A DNA stretch of 64,000 nt from Annona cherimola (taxonomy: Eukaryota; Streptophyta; Magnoliopsida; Magnoliales; Annonaceae): NCBI GenBank assembly GCA_030490835.1, contig CM059971.1, positions 39,356,012 to 39,420,011 of the forward strand, given 5' to 3'. Within the stretch, counting starts at the first letter, position 1, and every line of letters starts with the position of its first letter. The notes under the pieces are model-generated. The model was given only the letters and a program-made list of their open reading frames with translations, was not told the origin of the DNA and did not search any database. The position numbers and the translations under genes were made by a program. This document shows, piece by piece, positions 9,894 to 19,988 of the stretch.

Positions 9894-12800
9894 GATTTAT
9901 TTGCTTATTTTTCAGACATGTCTTAAGGCAAAGGCAAACAATGAATGGTTCATGGATAGCGGTTGCTCAAGGCACATGACAGGTGAAAGAAGTTTATTTC
10001 ATAAACTTAAGCCTTGCAACGATGGAACAGTTGCCTTTGGAAATAATGAGAAAGGTAAGATTAAAGGTAAAGGAAATATTTATAGTATCTCAAATGCATG
10101 CATGGAAGATGTTCTGTTTGTTGAAGGACTCAAACACAATTTAATGAGCATTAGCCAATTATGTGATAAAGGATACAAAGTTGTGTTTGAATCATCTATA
10201 TGTAATGTATTTGATGGAGAACATATCATGTTCAGTGGTAAAAGACATGGAAATGTATATTTGGTTTCACTTGATGAACTAAATGGTCAATGTCTAATGG
10301 AAATTGATAATGATCCATGGGTTTGGCATAAAAGGCTTGGACATATAAACATGAGAAATATAAAAACCTTATGGAAGAAAATTTTGGTAGAAGGTTTGCC
10401 TAAGTTGAAATATGACAAAGACAAAATCTGTAAGGCATGTCAATTATCTAAACAACCAAAGATGCCTTTCACTACCAAAAAGGAGATTTCCACCACTAGG
10501 CCACTTGAATTACTACACATGGATCTATATGGGCCATCCGACATTTTAACCATTGGTGGAAAGAAATATGTATTTGTCATAGTTGATGATTTTTCAAGAT
10601 TTACATGGATAATTCTCTTAACTAGTAAAGACGAAGCCTTCTCTATGTTTGCAATTTTTGCAAATTTGGTGCAAAATGAAAAACAAAGTACTATTGTGAC
10701 CATAAGAAGTGATCATGGTGGCGAATTTGAAAACAAACGATTCATAGAATTTTGTAATGAAAAAGGAATTCACCACACATTTTCTGCACCAAGAACTCCA
10801 CAACAAAATGGAGTAGTTGAAAGGAAAAATAGAACTATACAAGAGATGGCTAGAACTATGCTAAATGAGAGCAATCTATCCAAGAAATTTTGGGGTGAAG
10901 CTGTAAGTACAGCTTGTCATGTATTGAACCGTGTTACCATTCGAGCAATCTTGGAAAAGACCCCATATGAACTATGGAAAGGAAGGAAACCGAATATCTC
11001 TTATTTTCATGCTTTTGGATGTACATGTTATGTTTTGAACAATGGAAAAACTACCTTGGGAAAGTTAGATGCTAAAAGCGACGAGACTATATTCCTTGGT
11101 TATTCATCAAATAGCAGAGCATATAGAGTTTTCAATAAACGAAGCCAAGTTGTAGAAGAATCCATACATGTTGTATTTGATGAAATTAACCAAACTCCGA
11201 GAAAGGAGGATGAACTGAGTGATGCAGATGAAACAAAAGGCAAAGAACAATCAAAGGAACTCGAGCTCAAGCCAGAAAATCTCGTGGAGGAAGAGGTAAG
11301 TGAAGGTAATGATTCTTACAAACCCCCAACTAATTCGAAGTTCAAAAATGCCCATCCAATTGAACAAGTTATTGGAAATATATATGAAGGAGTGAAAACT
11401 AGAAGATCAAAACAAAACGTTTATGGTCAATATGCCTTTGTATCTAAAATTGAACCAAATACCATTGAACAAGCTCTCAATGATGAACATTGGATTATTG
11501 CAATGCAAGAAGAGCTAAACCAATTCGAAAGGAACAATGTATGGCATTTAGTTCCTAGACCAAATAATCACACTATCATAGGTACTAAATGGATATTTAG
11601 GAACAAATTAGATGAAAGCGGACTCGTAATTAGAAACAAGGCAAGATTAGTAGCCAAAGGGTATTCCCAAGAAGAAGGAATTGATTTTGAAGAATCATAT
11701 GCACCCGTGGCTAGATTAGAAGCCATACGTATTTTACTAGCATTTGCTTCTCATATGAATTTCAAATTGTTTCAAATGGATGTAAAAAGTGCATTTTTGA
11801 ATGGCTATCTGAATGAAGAAGTATATGTTGAACAACCCCCTGGCTTTGGAGAAAAGAATCAATCAAAGTATGTCTATAAATTGACCAAAGCATTATATGG
11901 ACTAAAACAAGCTCCAAGAGCTTGGTATGAAAGATTGAATAAATTTTTGATTGACCATGAGTTTCAAAAGGGGAAAGTAGACACTACTCTGTTCATTAAA
12001 TATAAAAATAAAAACATTTTAATTGTGCAGATTTATGTTGATGACATAATATTTGGTGCTACTGACGAAAAACTTTGTCAAGAGTTTTCTAAGATAATGC
12101 AGAGCGAATTCGAAATGAGTATGATGGGAGAATTAAATTTCTTCCTTGGACTGCAAATCAAGCAACAAAGTGAAGGAATATTTCTAAATCAGTCCAAATA
12201 CGCCAGAGAGATGCTCAAGAAGTTTGGAATGCAAAATAGCAAAGGAGCAAACACTCCAATGAGCTCTACAATCAAGATCGATGCGGACGAAAATGGTAAA
12301 AGTATCGATCAAACACTTTATAGAAGCATGATAGGATCCTTGCTATACTTAACTGCTTCTAGACCCGATATCCTATTTAGTGTTTGTATGTGCTCTAGAT
12401 TCCAAGCATGTCCAAAAGAATCACATCTACTTGCTGTAAAAAGAATTTTTAAATATTTGTTAGAAACTACAAATCTTGGACTATGGTATCCAAAGGGGTC
12501 AACCTTCGATCTAATCGGCTATTCGGATGCAGACTTTGCCGGATATAAAGTAGATAGAAAAAGTACCAGTGGAACTTGTCAATTTCTTGGACATATGCTA
12601 GTTTCATGGCATTCAAGAAAACAAACAAGTGTTGCACTATCTACTGCGGAAGCCGAATACATAGCCGCCGGTAGTTGTTGTGCCCAATTACTTTGGATGA
12701 AACAACAGTTGAAAGACTATGGTATTGATTATGTTGATATTCCTATTAGATGTGATAATACAAGTGCAATTTGTTTGACTAAAAATCCTGTATTGCATTC

Positions 12801-12978
12801 TAGAACCAAACATATTGATGTGAGACATCATTTTATTCGTGAACATGTTGAAAATCATGATGTGTGTTTAGAATATGTGAAAACAGAGGATCAAATTGCT
12901 GATATCTTTACCAAACCTCTAGCTAAAGAATCATTTTACAAGATTAGGAATGATATGGGGATGATAGAGCTAAATTAG
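9874..12978 (+). CDS. pol: Sirevirus A Pol polyprotein (PR-IN-RT-RNase H), intact
   Basis: An open frame in +1 relative to gag, opening after TAA at 9871 and overlapping gag by 20 nt. It has no ATG at the junction, so expression by frameshift or splicing is likely. Counting from codon 9901, the protease motif is [13 protein letters not shown] (catalytic D at residue 19). Next are a GAG-pre-integrase zinc region (WHKRLGHIN...CKACQ) and an integrase core with D208, D271 and E307 ([23 protein letters not shown]). Reverse transcriptase follows with YVDD at residue 712, and RNase H with SDADF at 876, then AEAEY and CDNTSA. All expected catalytic residues are present and there are no internal stops. 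It would copy element RNA to DNA and integrate it. Confidence 0.95.
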   Translation, partial: NGYQGDEIYLLIFQTCLKAKANNEWFMDSGCSRHMTGERSLFHKLKPCNDGTVAFGNNEKGKIKGKGNIYSISNACMEDVLFVEGLKHNLMSISQLCDKGYKVVFESSICNVFDGEHIMFSGKRHGNVYLVSLDELNGQCLMEIDNDPWVWHKRLGHINMRNIKTLWKKILVEGLPKLKYDKDKICKACQLSKQPKMPFTTKKEISTTRPLELLHMDLYGPSDILTIGGKKYVFVIVDDFSRFTWIILLTSKDEAFSMFAIFANLVQNEKQSTIVTIRSDHGGEFENKRFIEFCNEKGIHHTFSAPRTPQQNGVVERKNRTIQEMARTMLNESNLSKKFWGEAVSTACHVLNRVTIRAILEKTPYELWKGRKPNISYFHAFGCTCYVLNNGKTTLGKLDAKSDETIFLGYSSNSRAYRVFNKRSQVVEESIHVVFDEINQTPRKEDELSDADETKGKEQSKELELKPENLVEEEVSEGNDSYKPPTNSKFKNAHPIEQVIGNIYEGVKTRRSKQNVYGQYAFVSKIEPNTIEQALNDEHWIIAMQEELNQFERNNVWHLVPRPNNHTIIGTKWIFRNKLDESGLVIRNKARLVAKGYSQEEGIDFEESYAPVARLEAIRILLAFASHMNFKLFQMDVKSAFLNGYLNEEVYVEQPPGFGEKNQSKYVYKLTKALYGLKQAPRAWYERLNKFLIDHEFQKGKVDTTLFIKYKNKNILIVQIYVDDIIFGATDEKLCQEFSKIMQSEFEMSMMGELNFFLGLQIKQQSEGIFLNQSKYAREMLKKFGMQNSKGANTPMSSTIKIDADENGKSIDQTLYRSMIGSLLYLTASRPDILFSVCMCSRFQACPKESHLLAVKRIFKYLLETTNLGLWYPKGSTFDLIGYSDADFAGYKVDRKSTSGTCQFLGHMLVSWHSRKQTSVALSTAEAEYIAAGSCCAQLLWMKQQLKDYGIDYVDIPIRCDNTSAICLTKNPVLHSRTKHIDVRHHFIREHVENHDVCLEYVKTEDQIADIFTKPLAKESFYKIRNDMGMIELN
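9903..9915 (+). promoter_or_regulatory. Acceptor-like pyrimidine tract and CAG at gag-pol junction
   Basis: A T-rich tract ending in CAG lies just after the gag stop. Equivalent tracts ending in CAG occur at the same place in B (20018-20030) and C (around 54991-55001), although the surrounding bases have diverged. This looks like a 3' splice site, but it also encodes the first Pol residues, so function is not proved. Confidence 0.35.
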
Positions 12979-13611
12979 GAAAAATTAAAACAAGAAATCA
13001 AAATTTGAAAAAGGCAAACTGATGAGTCAAGTCGACTCCATAGGAGCTAAGTCGACTCCGCCAAGTCGACTTGGGAAAGTGAAGTTGACTCCGCTTCGAC
13101 AGCAAAGTCGACTCCACGGGGTCGAAGTCGACTCCGCACTATGTGCGAAGTCGACTCCAGGGAACCGAAGTCGACTTCGCCTAGGGCAAAGTCGACTCTG
13201 CGCGCGCGACCGTCCGAATTCCGAGACTTCTCTTCTTTTTCTTCTTCCCTCTCTTCTTTCTTCCTCATTTTTCCGGCCTCCCTGTTTTCCTTTTCTCCTC
13301 CGGCGACTGCAACCCCCCTTTCCGTCTCTCTTCTCCTCCGGCGATTCTCCTTATCTCTCCGGGAATCCTTTCCCTCTCCGGCGACTCTCTCTCTCTCCCC
13401 GGGTTTCTCTCTCACACCGTCTCTCTCTCTCTCTCTCTGTCAATCACTCTTTCTCTCTCACTGCCTCTCTCCTTTGTCTCTCTCTCTCAACTCTCTTCTT
13501 TTCTCTCTGATTTTCATCTTCATCTCTCCCAAGCTCTCTCTCTTTCTCACAGCATTTCTTTGGTATCATCTCCATTTTCCTCTCCCAAAATCCAACTCCA
13601 AATCGTCCCAA
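12979..13611 (+). other. pol-env spacer: GTCGAC cluster then pyrimidine-rich leader
   Basis: No gene. The first part (13027-13200) holds eight GTCGAC palindromes in AAGTCGACTCC/AAGTCGACTTGG contexts, like those in the LTRs. From about 13225 to 13560 it is strongly CT-rich, with long CT microsatellite runs. The tract ends TTTCTCACAG at 13543-13552, a good match to a 3' splice site, 60 bp before the ATG of the third ORF. Frames read through this region (from 13022 and 13141) are low-complexity S/L/R translations and not credible protein. Confidence 0.7.
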
Positions 13612-15204
13612 ATGGCACCTAAAGCTAGACCTCCAAAGAAAGCAGTCTCAAAACCATCTCTAAAGCCTATGCCTAGACCTTCAAGGTCAACAACTGAGGA
13701 AGAGGTGCCCAGAAGGCAAAGAACACCCGCAAAACGGCCACGAGAGGAACCTTCGACCTCGACGGGTAGGCGGGTTCGTTTCCAAACAACAACGCAATCA
13801 ACTGATCAAACTCAAAGATCAGAAAGTCGACCTGAAAGCTCTTACTCTTCAAGGATTCCTATCAAGAAGGGGCAAGTTCTAAAAATGCCCACTACCTATT
13901 TCAGGACAGAGCTACAGCATAGTCGCTTCTACAGAAACTTCTATGAACGAAAGGTATTCATTCCTAAGATCATAGATTTCAAGTTCCTTAACGACTATGA
14001 GTTCGACATAGAAGAGTTGTTGGATTTCCAAGGTTGGATACAACTATTGAAATCCGATGAACGGATCTATCCTGATCTCACAAGACAGTTTTATTATCTA
14101 TGGGACGACACCAAGTTTTGCACTTATGTCAAAGGCACTGAAATTCAGTTTGGGGGTAGTAACTATCCAGATCAAGACAAAGCTCTGAGAAGAATTGGAA
14201 ACATTCTTCAAATACCGTTTGATGAAGAGAGGCTTTCCAAGGATCTGACAGTGGACAAGATCTACAATGAGTTAACAAAAAGCAACAAATACCATGCAGG
14301 TACCAAATTTCTGCATTACATGGATCTTCCTCCCAGACTCAGGGTCATCCGTTTGCTAATAGCCCACTGTATCTTGCCAAAAGGAGGCGGAAGAAATCAA
14401 CTCAATCCACAGGAAGCAGTGATCCTGTGGAAATTGGTCAATAAGGTGAAGATCAGTCTTCCTAGACTCTTCCTTGAAGCCCTGGCAAATAAAAAGGAGA
14501 ACCCACGGGGCGTGCTACCGTATGGATCCTGGATCACTTTGATCCTGGAAAGGTGCGATGTAGACATTGACGGGGAACCATATGAAGTTCCAAAGACAAC
14601 AAACGCCATCAATAGGGCTTTGCTCCAACGCATGAAGATCAATTTGGAGCAGTTTAGGGATGATAGAATCCGGGAGAAGCTTGGCGAGCCAGTCCGAGAA
14701 CAAGAGGACAATGCACAAGCTGAGGGGGAGCAAGCTCCCGAGGCATCGCCTGAACGGCCTGCATCTCCTATGTCACACGGATCACATTCTCCTCAAGGAT
14801 CCGTTGCACCCGAACACGTGCCGCCTACTTCAGATCAAATGGCTGCACTTCAAAGCATCAAAGACGAGATCATGGATGCTATGGGTCATCAAGAAGATAG
14901 GTTGACTAACCTAGTGACCGGTGTGATGAATGCTATCACTGATATGCATTCCCGACAAGATCACATGGATCGGGAACTGCGTACCATCAAATATCATCTC
15001 GCCTCCGGACGTCACAAGAAGAGGCCTATGCCTGAACTCGACCCATACGAATCGGGATCAGTTCATAAAGCAGCATCTCCCGATCATGATATCTTAATCT
15101 ACTCATCTGCCGAAAATCGTCCCATCAAACCAATCTTATATCCGATCTCTCAATTTCAATTCACAAAATCATTGAGAGTTGATCGATTTTTGATAGATTT
15201 TTGA
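13612..15204 (+). CDS. Envelope-like third ORF of Sirevirus A (plant transposon protein domain plus coiled coil)
   Basis: 530 residues from the ATG at 13612, chosen because the C homologue aligns from this codon and upstream codons are CT-repeat. The N-terminus (1-75) is basic and P/S-rich (MAPKARPPKKAVSKP), like a nuclear-type or disordered tail. Residues about 85-345 form a globular region conserved with C, containing RLLIAHCILPKGGGRNQLNPQEA near 248-270. This resembles the putative plant transposon protein family (Transposase_32 type) found in plant retrotransposons. About 406-465 is a predicted coiled coil (MAALQSIKDEIMDAMGHQE...). I see no clear signal peptide or transmembrane segment, so envelope-like refers to position, not proven function. 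It has no independent promoter visible and probably needs a spliced or internally initiated RNA. Confidence 0.8.
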   Translation: MAPKARPPKKAVSKPSLKPMPRPSRSTTEEEVPRRQRTPAKRPREEPSTSTGRRVRFQTTTQSTDQTQRSESRPESSYSSRIPIKKGQVLKMPTTYFRTELQHSRFYRNFYERKVFIPKIIDFKFLNDYEFDIEELLDFQGWIQLLKSDERIYPDLTRQFYYLWDDTKFCTYVKGTEIQFGGSNYPDQDKALRRIGNILQIPFDEERLSKDLTVDKIYNELTKSNKYHAGTKFLHYMDLPPRLRVIRLLIAHCILPKGGGRNQLNPQEAVILWKLVNKVKISLPRLFLEALANKKENPRGVLPYGSWITLILERCDVDIDGEPYEVPKTTNAINRALLQRMKINLEQFRDDRIREKLGEPVREQEDNAQAEGEQAPEASPERPASPMSHGSHSPQGSVAPEHVPPTSDQMAALQSIKDEIMDAMGHQEDRLTNLVTGVMNAITDMHSRQDHMDRELRTIKYHLASGRHKKRPMPELDPYESGSVHKAASPDHDILIYSSAENRPIKPILYPISQFQFTKSLRVDRFLIDF

Positions 15205-15588
15205 TAGTTTGACAAAAAGGGGGAGATAGAATAGGTGAGTTGAGTAAAATTTTCTTTTGGGTTGGGTAGTTTTGTATCTAGGTTTCATTTTTGTTTTGTA
15301 TTGCATTTTGTAAAAATGAAACTTGATATATATATATATGAAAGATGCTATTGATGAATGTTATGTTTGCTTAATATGTTATGCTTGATTAATAAAGTAT
15401 GCAACATGATTTGCTTGAAAGGTATCCAATATGCCAAAATGATATGTTTCTTAGATAATGGTTGAAATTTCAAAAAGCTCTGACCTATATGACAAATGCT
15501 CTATTTTTCGAAAGACATATGAACATGATTAATGCTTGAAAGGTATCAACACAAATGAAGTTTTGTCAATCATCAAAAAGGGGGAGAT
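15205..15588 (+). other. Sirevirus A 3' untranslated region with two polypurine tracts
   Basis: No gene. aaaaagggggag occurs twice: at 15214-15225, ten bases after the third ORF, and at 15575-15586, two bases before the 3' LTR. The second is the functional polypurine tract by position. Repeated polypurine motifs between the last ORF and the LTR are a known Sirevirus trait. Between them the sequence is AT-rich with a short TA run near 15330. Confidence 0.8.
15575..15586 (+). other. Polypurine tract, Sirevirus A
   Basis: aaaaagggggag followed by at and then the LTR terminus TGTTGG; this is the plus-strand priming site. B and C have the identical tract and spacing. Confidence 0.9.
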
Positions 15589-17392
15589 TGTTGGAAATAA
15601 TGTTTAAAACAATAAAAATTGACCAAATCTTGAGTTTTGATGATTAACAAGAACTAATTTGAGTATATAAAAGGTACTAATGTGTTTGCTAAATGTTTAA
15701 GGAAAGCAAAAAGGTCAAGTCGATCTCCAAGTCGACTTGGACTTCGACTTGGGTGAAGTCGATCCCAAAGTCGACTCAAATATCGACTTGAGAATGAATC
15801 CCAAAAGGCAACAGCAGCTGACAGGTGAAGTCGCAGGGCAAGTCGACTCCACTTGCGACTTGGGAAGTCAAGTCGCAGACGAAGTCGACTCCAGCATCGA
15901 CTTCAAACATGAAAAAATGTCCAGCGTTGATTTTGGGGGCACGAAGCTGCCCAAGTCGCAAACGAAGTCGACTCCAGGTGCGACTTGGGTCAAGTCGTAG
16001 ACAAGGTCGACTCCAACTTCGACTTGAGGATTTTAGACTTGAAGATTGAAGTTTCAAGCTTATTCCAAGGATCATATTGAACTTGATCAAACCCAAATGA
16101 GATGAAAAGTTCATTCACAAAGAAATAACTTAAGATTCTTGAAGATCAAAGCTAAGATTCATATTCAATGTTCAAATCAAGTCTATCAAGCCAAGGCAAA
16201 TCTTCAAAACTATTCAAATGATGCAACACTCAAGTAATGAAGACCACGTGAGTCCAAGACCGAGCGAGAAACACGCAAGGACTCAAACAGTTCCAAAGGT
16301 TTGCGAAGATCAAGCCGATTGGAAAAGATCAAGGTCAAGAGAGATATTCAAAGATAAGCAAGCTAGAAGAAAACCAAGTGAGGATCAAGGCGTCTCAGAA
16401 AAGCCTGAGTCAAGTCGCAACTCAAGTCGACTTCAGGTTCGACTTGAGTCGAGGTCTGAAACGAAGTCAACTGAAACTCAGACTTGGGGAATTCGAAGAA
16501 CTGGAGTCGCAGACGAAGTCGACTCCAGATGCGACTTGGGTAGCCAAGTCGCATCCCAAGTCGACTCCACCTTCGACTTGGGTATAACGTTCAAATTTTT
16601 GAACGTTGGAGCTCATTTATTGCGCGCCAACAACCTCCACAACGTTCATATTTTCTTCCCTCTATAAAAGGACCCTCAAATGAACGTGAAAACACAACAA
16701 GAGAACACAAGACACTACGTTAAAGTTCAAAGAGAGAAAAGAAGTGCAAGAAAGGTTTCCTATTTGCTTTTCTCCATTGTTGAGTGGTCCGTATAAATTC
16801 TAAGGAAGAAGAAAGCTTCAAGTTGCTAGCGCCTTCAACAATATTCATCCAAAGCTGCTTCTACAACTTCTTCCTCGAGCTAAATCTGCCTACACAAATC
16901 TGTAAAGTGTAGTTTTTATTTATTTCATTGTCTTGTTGTATAAATCTTGATTTAGCTTGGGTAGCTAAGATCAAGTATATGCAAAGTAGGGTGTGATTGG
17001 AGTGAGACTCATCATCTACCTTTGCATGTGAATTGTTTATGCCCCCTAGAGCTATAATCTAGAAGAGAGCAAGAGGCTCTAGTTGTATATGCCTCCTAGA
17101 GCTGGAATCTAGAAGAGAGCGGTGACTCTAAGTGTATTCGTGGAATACATAGTGGAACCCAAGTCACAACGGAGTGTGAGCTTGGAAGAGTGGAGTAGGG
17201 AAGGTTTGCCCGAACCACTATAAATCTTGAGCTCTATTTATTTTTACTTCTTTATCTTTATTGCTCTCCATTTTGTGCTAAAAGGGGATTAAGTTCTTCA
17301 AGGGGTTAATATTTTTGATTTACCAAAGAAGTTTTTAAAGAACCCAATTCACCCCTCCCCTCTTGGGTTTTGCCACCAACTCGGGACCAACA
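15589..17392 (+). repeat. 3' LTR of Sirevirus A
   Basis: 1804 bp, matching 6242-8042 with about 15 substitutions and two small indels by eye. It has the same GTCGAC clusters, palindrome (around 16586-16607), TATA box (16663-16669) and terminal hairpin. It ends CCAACA directly before the TSD gaagc. Confidence 0.95.
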
Positions 17393-17705
17393 GAAGCCCC
17401 CTAGAGCTGGAATCTAGAAGAGAGCAGTGGCTCTAATTGTATTTGAGGAATACAATAGTGGAACCCAAGTCACAAGGAGTGTGAGCTTGGAAGAGTGGAG
17501 TAGGGAGGTTGCCCGAACCGCTATAAAAATCTTGTGTGCTTGATTTATGTTTCTGCTCTCTACATTATAATTGCTTACAACTTCATTTCTTCTATCAAGG
17601 GGATTAAACTTTCAAGGGGTTAAGTTTTTAAGTTACCAAAGAAATTTTTTAAGAACCCAATTCACCCCTCCCCTCTTGGGTTTTGCCATTAACTCGGGGC
17701 CAACA
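17393..17705 (+). repeat. 5' LTR of Sirevirus B, second part (with TSD copy)
   Basis: Begins with the right copy of the gaagc TSD (17393-17397), then resumes the B LTR from CCCCTAGAGCTGG to the terminal GGGGCCAACA. It matches 24754-25060 with about two substitutions. One CCTAGAGC...GAGAGC unit is present, where A has two. Confidence 0.92.
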
Positions 17706-17707
17706 AG

Positions 17708-17719
17708 TGGTATCAGAGC
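17708..17719 (+). other. Primer-binding site, Sirevirus B
   Basis: TGGTATCAGAGC two bases inside the B 5' LTR; perfect tRNA-iMet type. Confidence 0.9.
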
Positions 17720-19552
17720 AGGTCTTTGAGTTAAACCAAAGAGATCTAATTACATGGCAACCCAATCCACTTCTGTTCCCGCTTTTGCTGAGGGCCAATC
17801 ATTTACTAGGCCACCATTGTTTGATGGGAACAGTTTCGGCTATTGAAAGCTTCGAATGAAACAACTCATTATGGCTACCGACATGGATTCTTGGATTGCA
17901 ATCCAAGATGGTGTAACACTGCCTATAGATGAAAGAGCTTCCAAGTGGACCGAAGAGGAAGTAAGAACTGTAAAGAGCAATGCTAAAGCTATGAACTCAC
18001 TATTTTGTGCTCTTACAGCTTCCGAATATGATAGAGTATCATCTTGTATAACTGCTAAAGAAATATGGGATACTCTAACATCCATTTATGAAGGAACCTC
18101 TCAAGTCCAAGGGACTAGGAGAAATATTTTGATAGGAGAATTGGAAAGCTTTAGAATGCTAGAAACAGAAAATATTTCTGAAATGTTTGCTAGATTTTCT
18201 AAGATTACTAATGCTTTGAAAGGTCTTGGAAAGGCTATCTTTGAATCCGAACAGGTCATGAAGATACTAAGAGCTCTACCGGAATCTTGGACTCCAAAGA
18301 TTACGGCAATTGAAGAAGCCAAAGACCTAAATACACTAAATCTAGAAGATCTAATTAGCTCATTAATGTCACATGAGCTAATTAAGAGAAGAAATGAAGA
18401 CAATCACAAAGGGAAGAAAGCCATCGCGTTAAGAGTGGCAAACAACTCAGAAGAGTCTACCTCCTCTTCGCATAACGATAATGAAGATATTGCACTTCTC
18501 ACTCGCAAATTCTGAAAATTTGTGAGAAAAGAAAGGAACTTCAAGGACTTCAAAGAAAGAACAAGAAGAGAGAAGAAGAAGAAGGAGCCAACAAAGTGCT
18601 ACAAATGCGGCGGGATAGGACACATACAAGCTCAATGTCCTACGCCGGAAGAGAAATCAAAAGAGTATCAAGAGAGGAAGGAAGGACATGAAGGCAGAAA
18701 ATACCAAAGGCAAAAGGGAAGAGGCATGTACGTCAATGAAGAGACTTCATCAACAAGCAGCTCTTCAACCGACGATAACTATGCAGCAAACTGCTCAAGA
18801 ATATGCTGCATGACACGGATCGAACAAGAAGAAGACTTGTTATGTTTGAACACAACTGAAGTTTTGGAAGAACAAACCATCTCAACAAAATGCACGAGCA
18901 ATGAAGAGGTAACTTCCAAACCTTGCTATTCTCAATCAAATTATTCTTCTTTTCAAGAATGCCTCAAATGTGCTGAATTAGAAGAACTACAAATTGCTTA
19001 TAATTCATTATATGAGGAAATCAAAAAGCTAGGAAACAAGTTGTCATTGAAGAGACAACAATGTAACTTCGTTATTATTGAAAATGGAAAACTAGCTGAA
19101 AAATCAACAAAACTGAAAGAAGAAAATGAATCATTGATAAAAGAGATAGAAAAATTGAAAAAGGAGAACGAATCATTAAATGAATCATTAGCAAAGTTCT
19201 CTAATCCAGGAGAAAATATAAAGATGTTTCTGAACATGACTGCTCAAACAAATAAAAGAGGCCTTGGATATTATACATTTGAGCAAAAAGAAAGTGGCAA
19301 ATCGAATGTGCCAATACTTGGAAAATATCAAACCAAAACTGCACCAATATACAAGCCAAGAAGGAAAAATGTTATGTGGACTAAAAGGCCAACGCTTGAA
19401 CCATCATATACTTGGAGGCCTACTCCTAGATTACCAATGACTTGCAATTTCTGCAACAAAATGGGTCATAAAGCCTATAAATGCAACTTTAAGAAACTAT
19501 ATGACCATGGTGCAAAATTAGTTTGGGTTCCAAGAAACACAAGATTTGGGCT

Positions 19553-19561
19553 TTCTAAGTT
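19553..19561. other. 9-bp target-site duplication of MITE copy 1
   Basis: ttctaagtt occurs at 19553-19561 and again at 19933-19941, on either side of the foldback element. A single copy fits the uninterrupted gag sequence. Nine-base duplications are typical of Mutator-like transposons. Confidence 0.9.
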
Positions 19562-19932
19562 GAGCAGCGATCTTTTCAGACCGGTCGGAAATCCGGTGAT
19601 TTCCGACCGGTCAAAAAATATATTTTTTTAATTTCTTTTTTGAAAATATTTTTATAAACATGTTAATCTAGTTATATTTAATTTATAAACTAAGTTTTAT
19701 CATTTTTAGATATGTATATATATTTATTTTGGATTTTTAAATACAGGGGTATTTAAAAATCCGAAATAAATATATAGATATATCCAAAAATGTTAAAACT
19801 TGATTTATAAATTAAATATAACTAGATTAACAAGTTTATAAAATTATTTTTCAAAAAAAAAATTAAAAAAAAATATTTTTTGACCGGTCGGAAATCACCG
19901 GATTTCCGACCGGTCTGAAAAGATCATTCGTC
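19562..19932. mobile_element. Foldback MITE copy 1 (Mutator-like by 9-bp TSD)
   Basis: 371 bp without coding capacity. Almost the whole element is one inverted repeat with arms of about 180 bp, starting gag(c)...GATCTTTTCAG and ending CTGAAAAGATC...gtc. Each arm also contains its own perfect hairpin of 15-bp arms (GACCGGTCGGAAATC) around a CGGT loop, at 19579-19612 and in mirror form near 19882-19915. The rest is very AT-rich. Lacking transposase, it would depend on one encoded elsewhere. It lies inside the B gag. A second copy is at 55246-55662. Confidence 0.88.
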
Positions 19933-19988
19933 TTCTAAGTTAGAGCAACAAAGTTTGAAACATATCACTAACCCAAATGGACCCATAA

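Larger units (their letters stand above)
6242..17392 (+). mobile_element. Sirevirus A: nearly intact Ty1/copia element with envelope-like ORF, nested in B
   Basis: An 11,151-bp element with LTRs at 6242-8042 and 15589-17392, PBS at 8045, gag, pol, a third ORF and a polypurine tract at 15575. A perfect 5-bp TSD (gaagc) flanks it. By eye the LTRs differ at about 15 substitutions and two small indels (under 1%), so the insertion is recent and younger than B. The only coding lesion I found is one stop at gag codon 51. A pol ending in RNase H followed by an envelope-like ORF, repeated polypurine motifs and a PBS complementary to tRNA-iMet are Sirevirus characteristics. Confidence 0.93.

Noticed and set aside
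13022..13611. ORF extensions upstream of the env-like ATG (from 13022 and 13141)
   Set aside because: They encode GTCGAC-repeat and CT-microsatellite sequence (S/L/R-rich). The homologous region in C does not keep them; the protein-like part starts at 13612.
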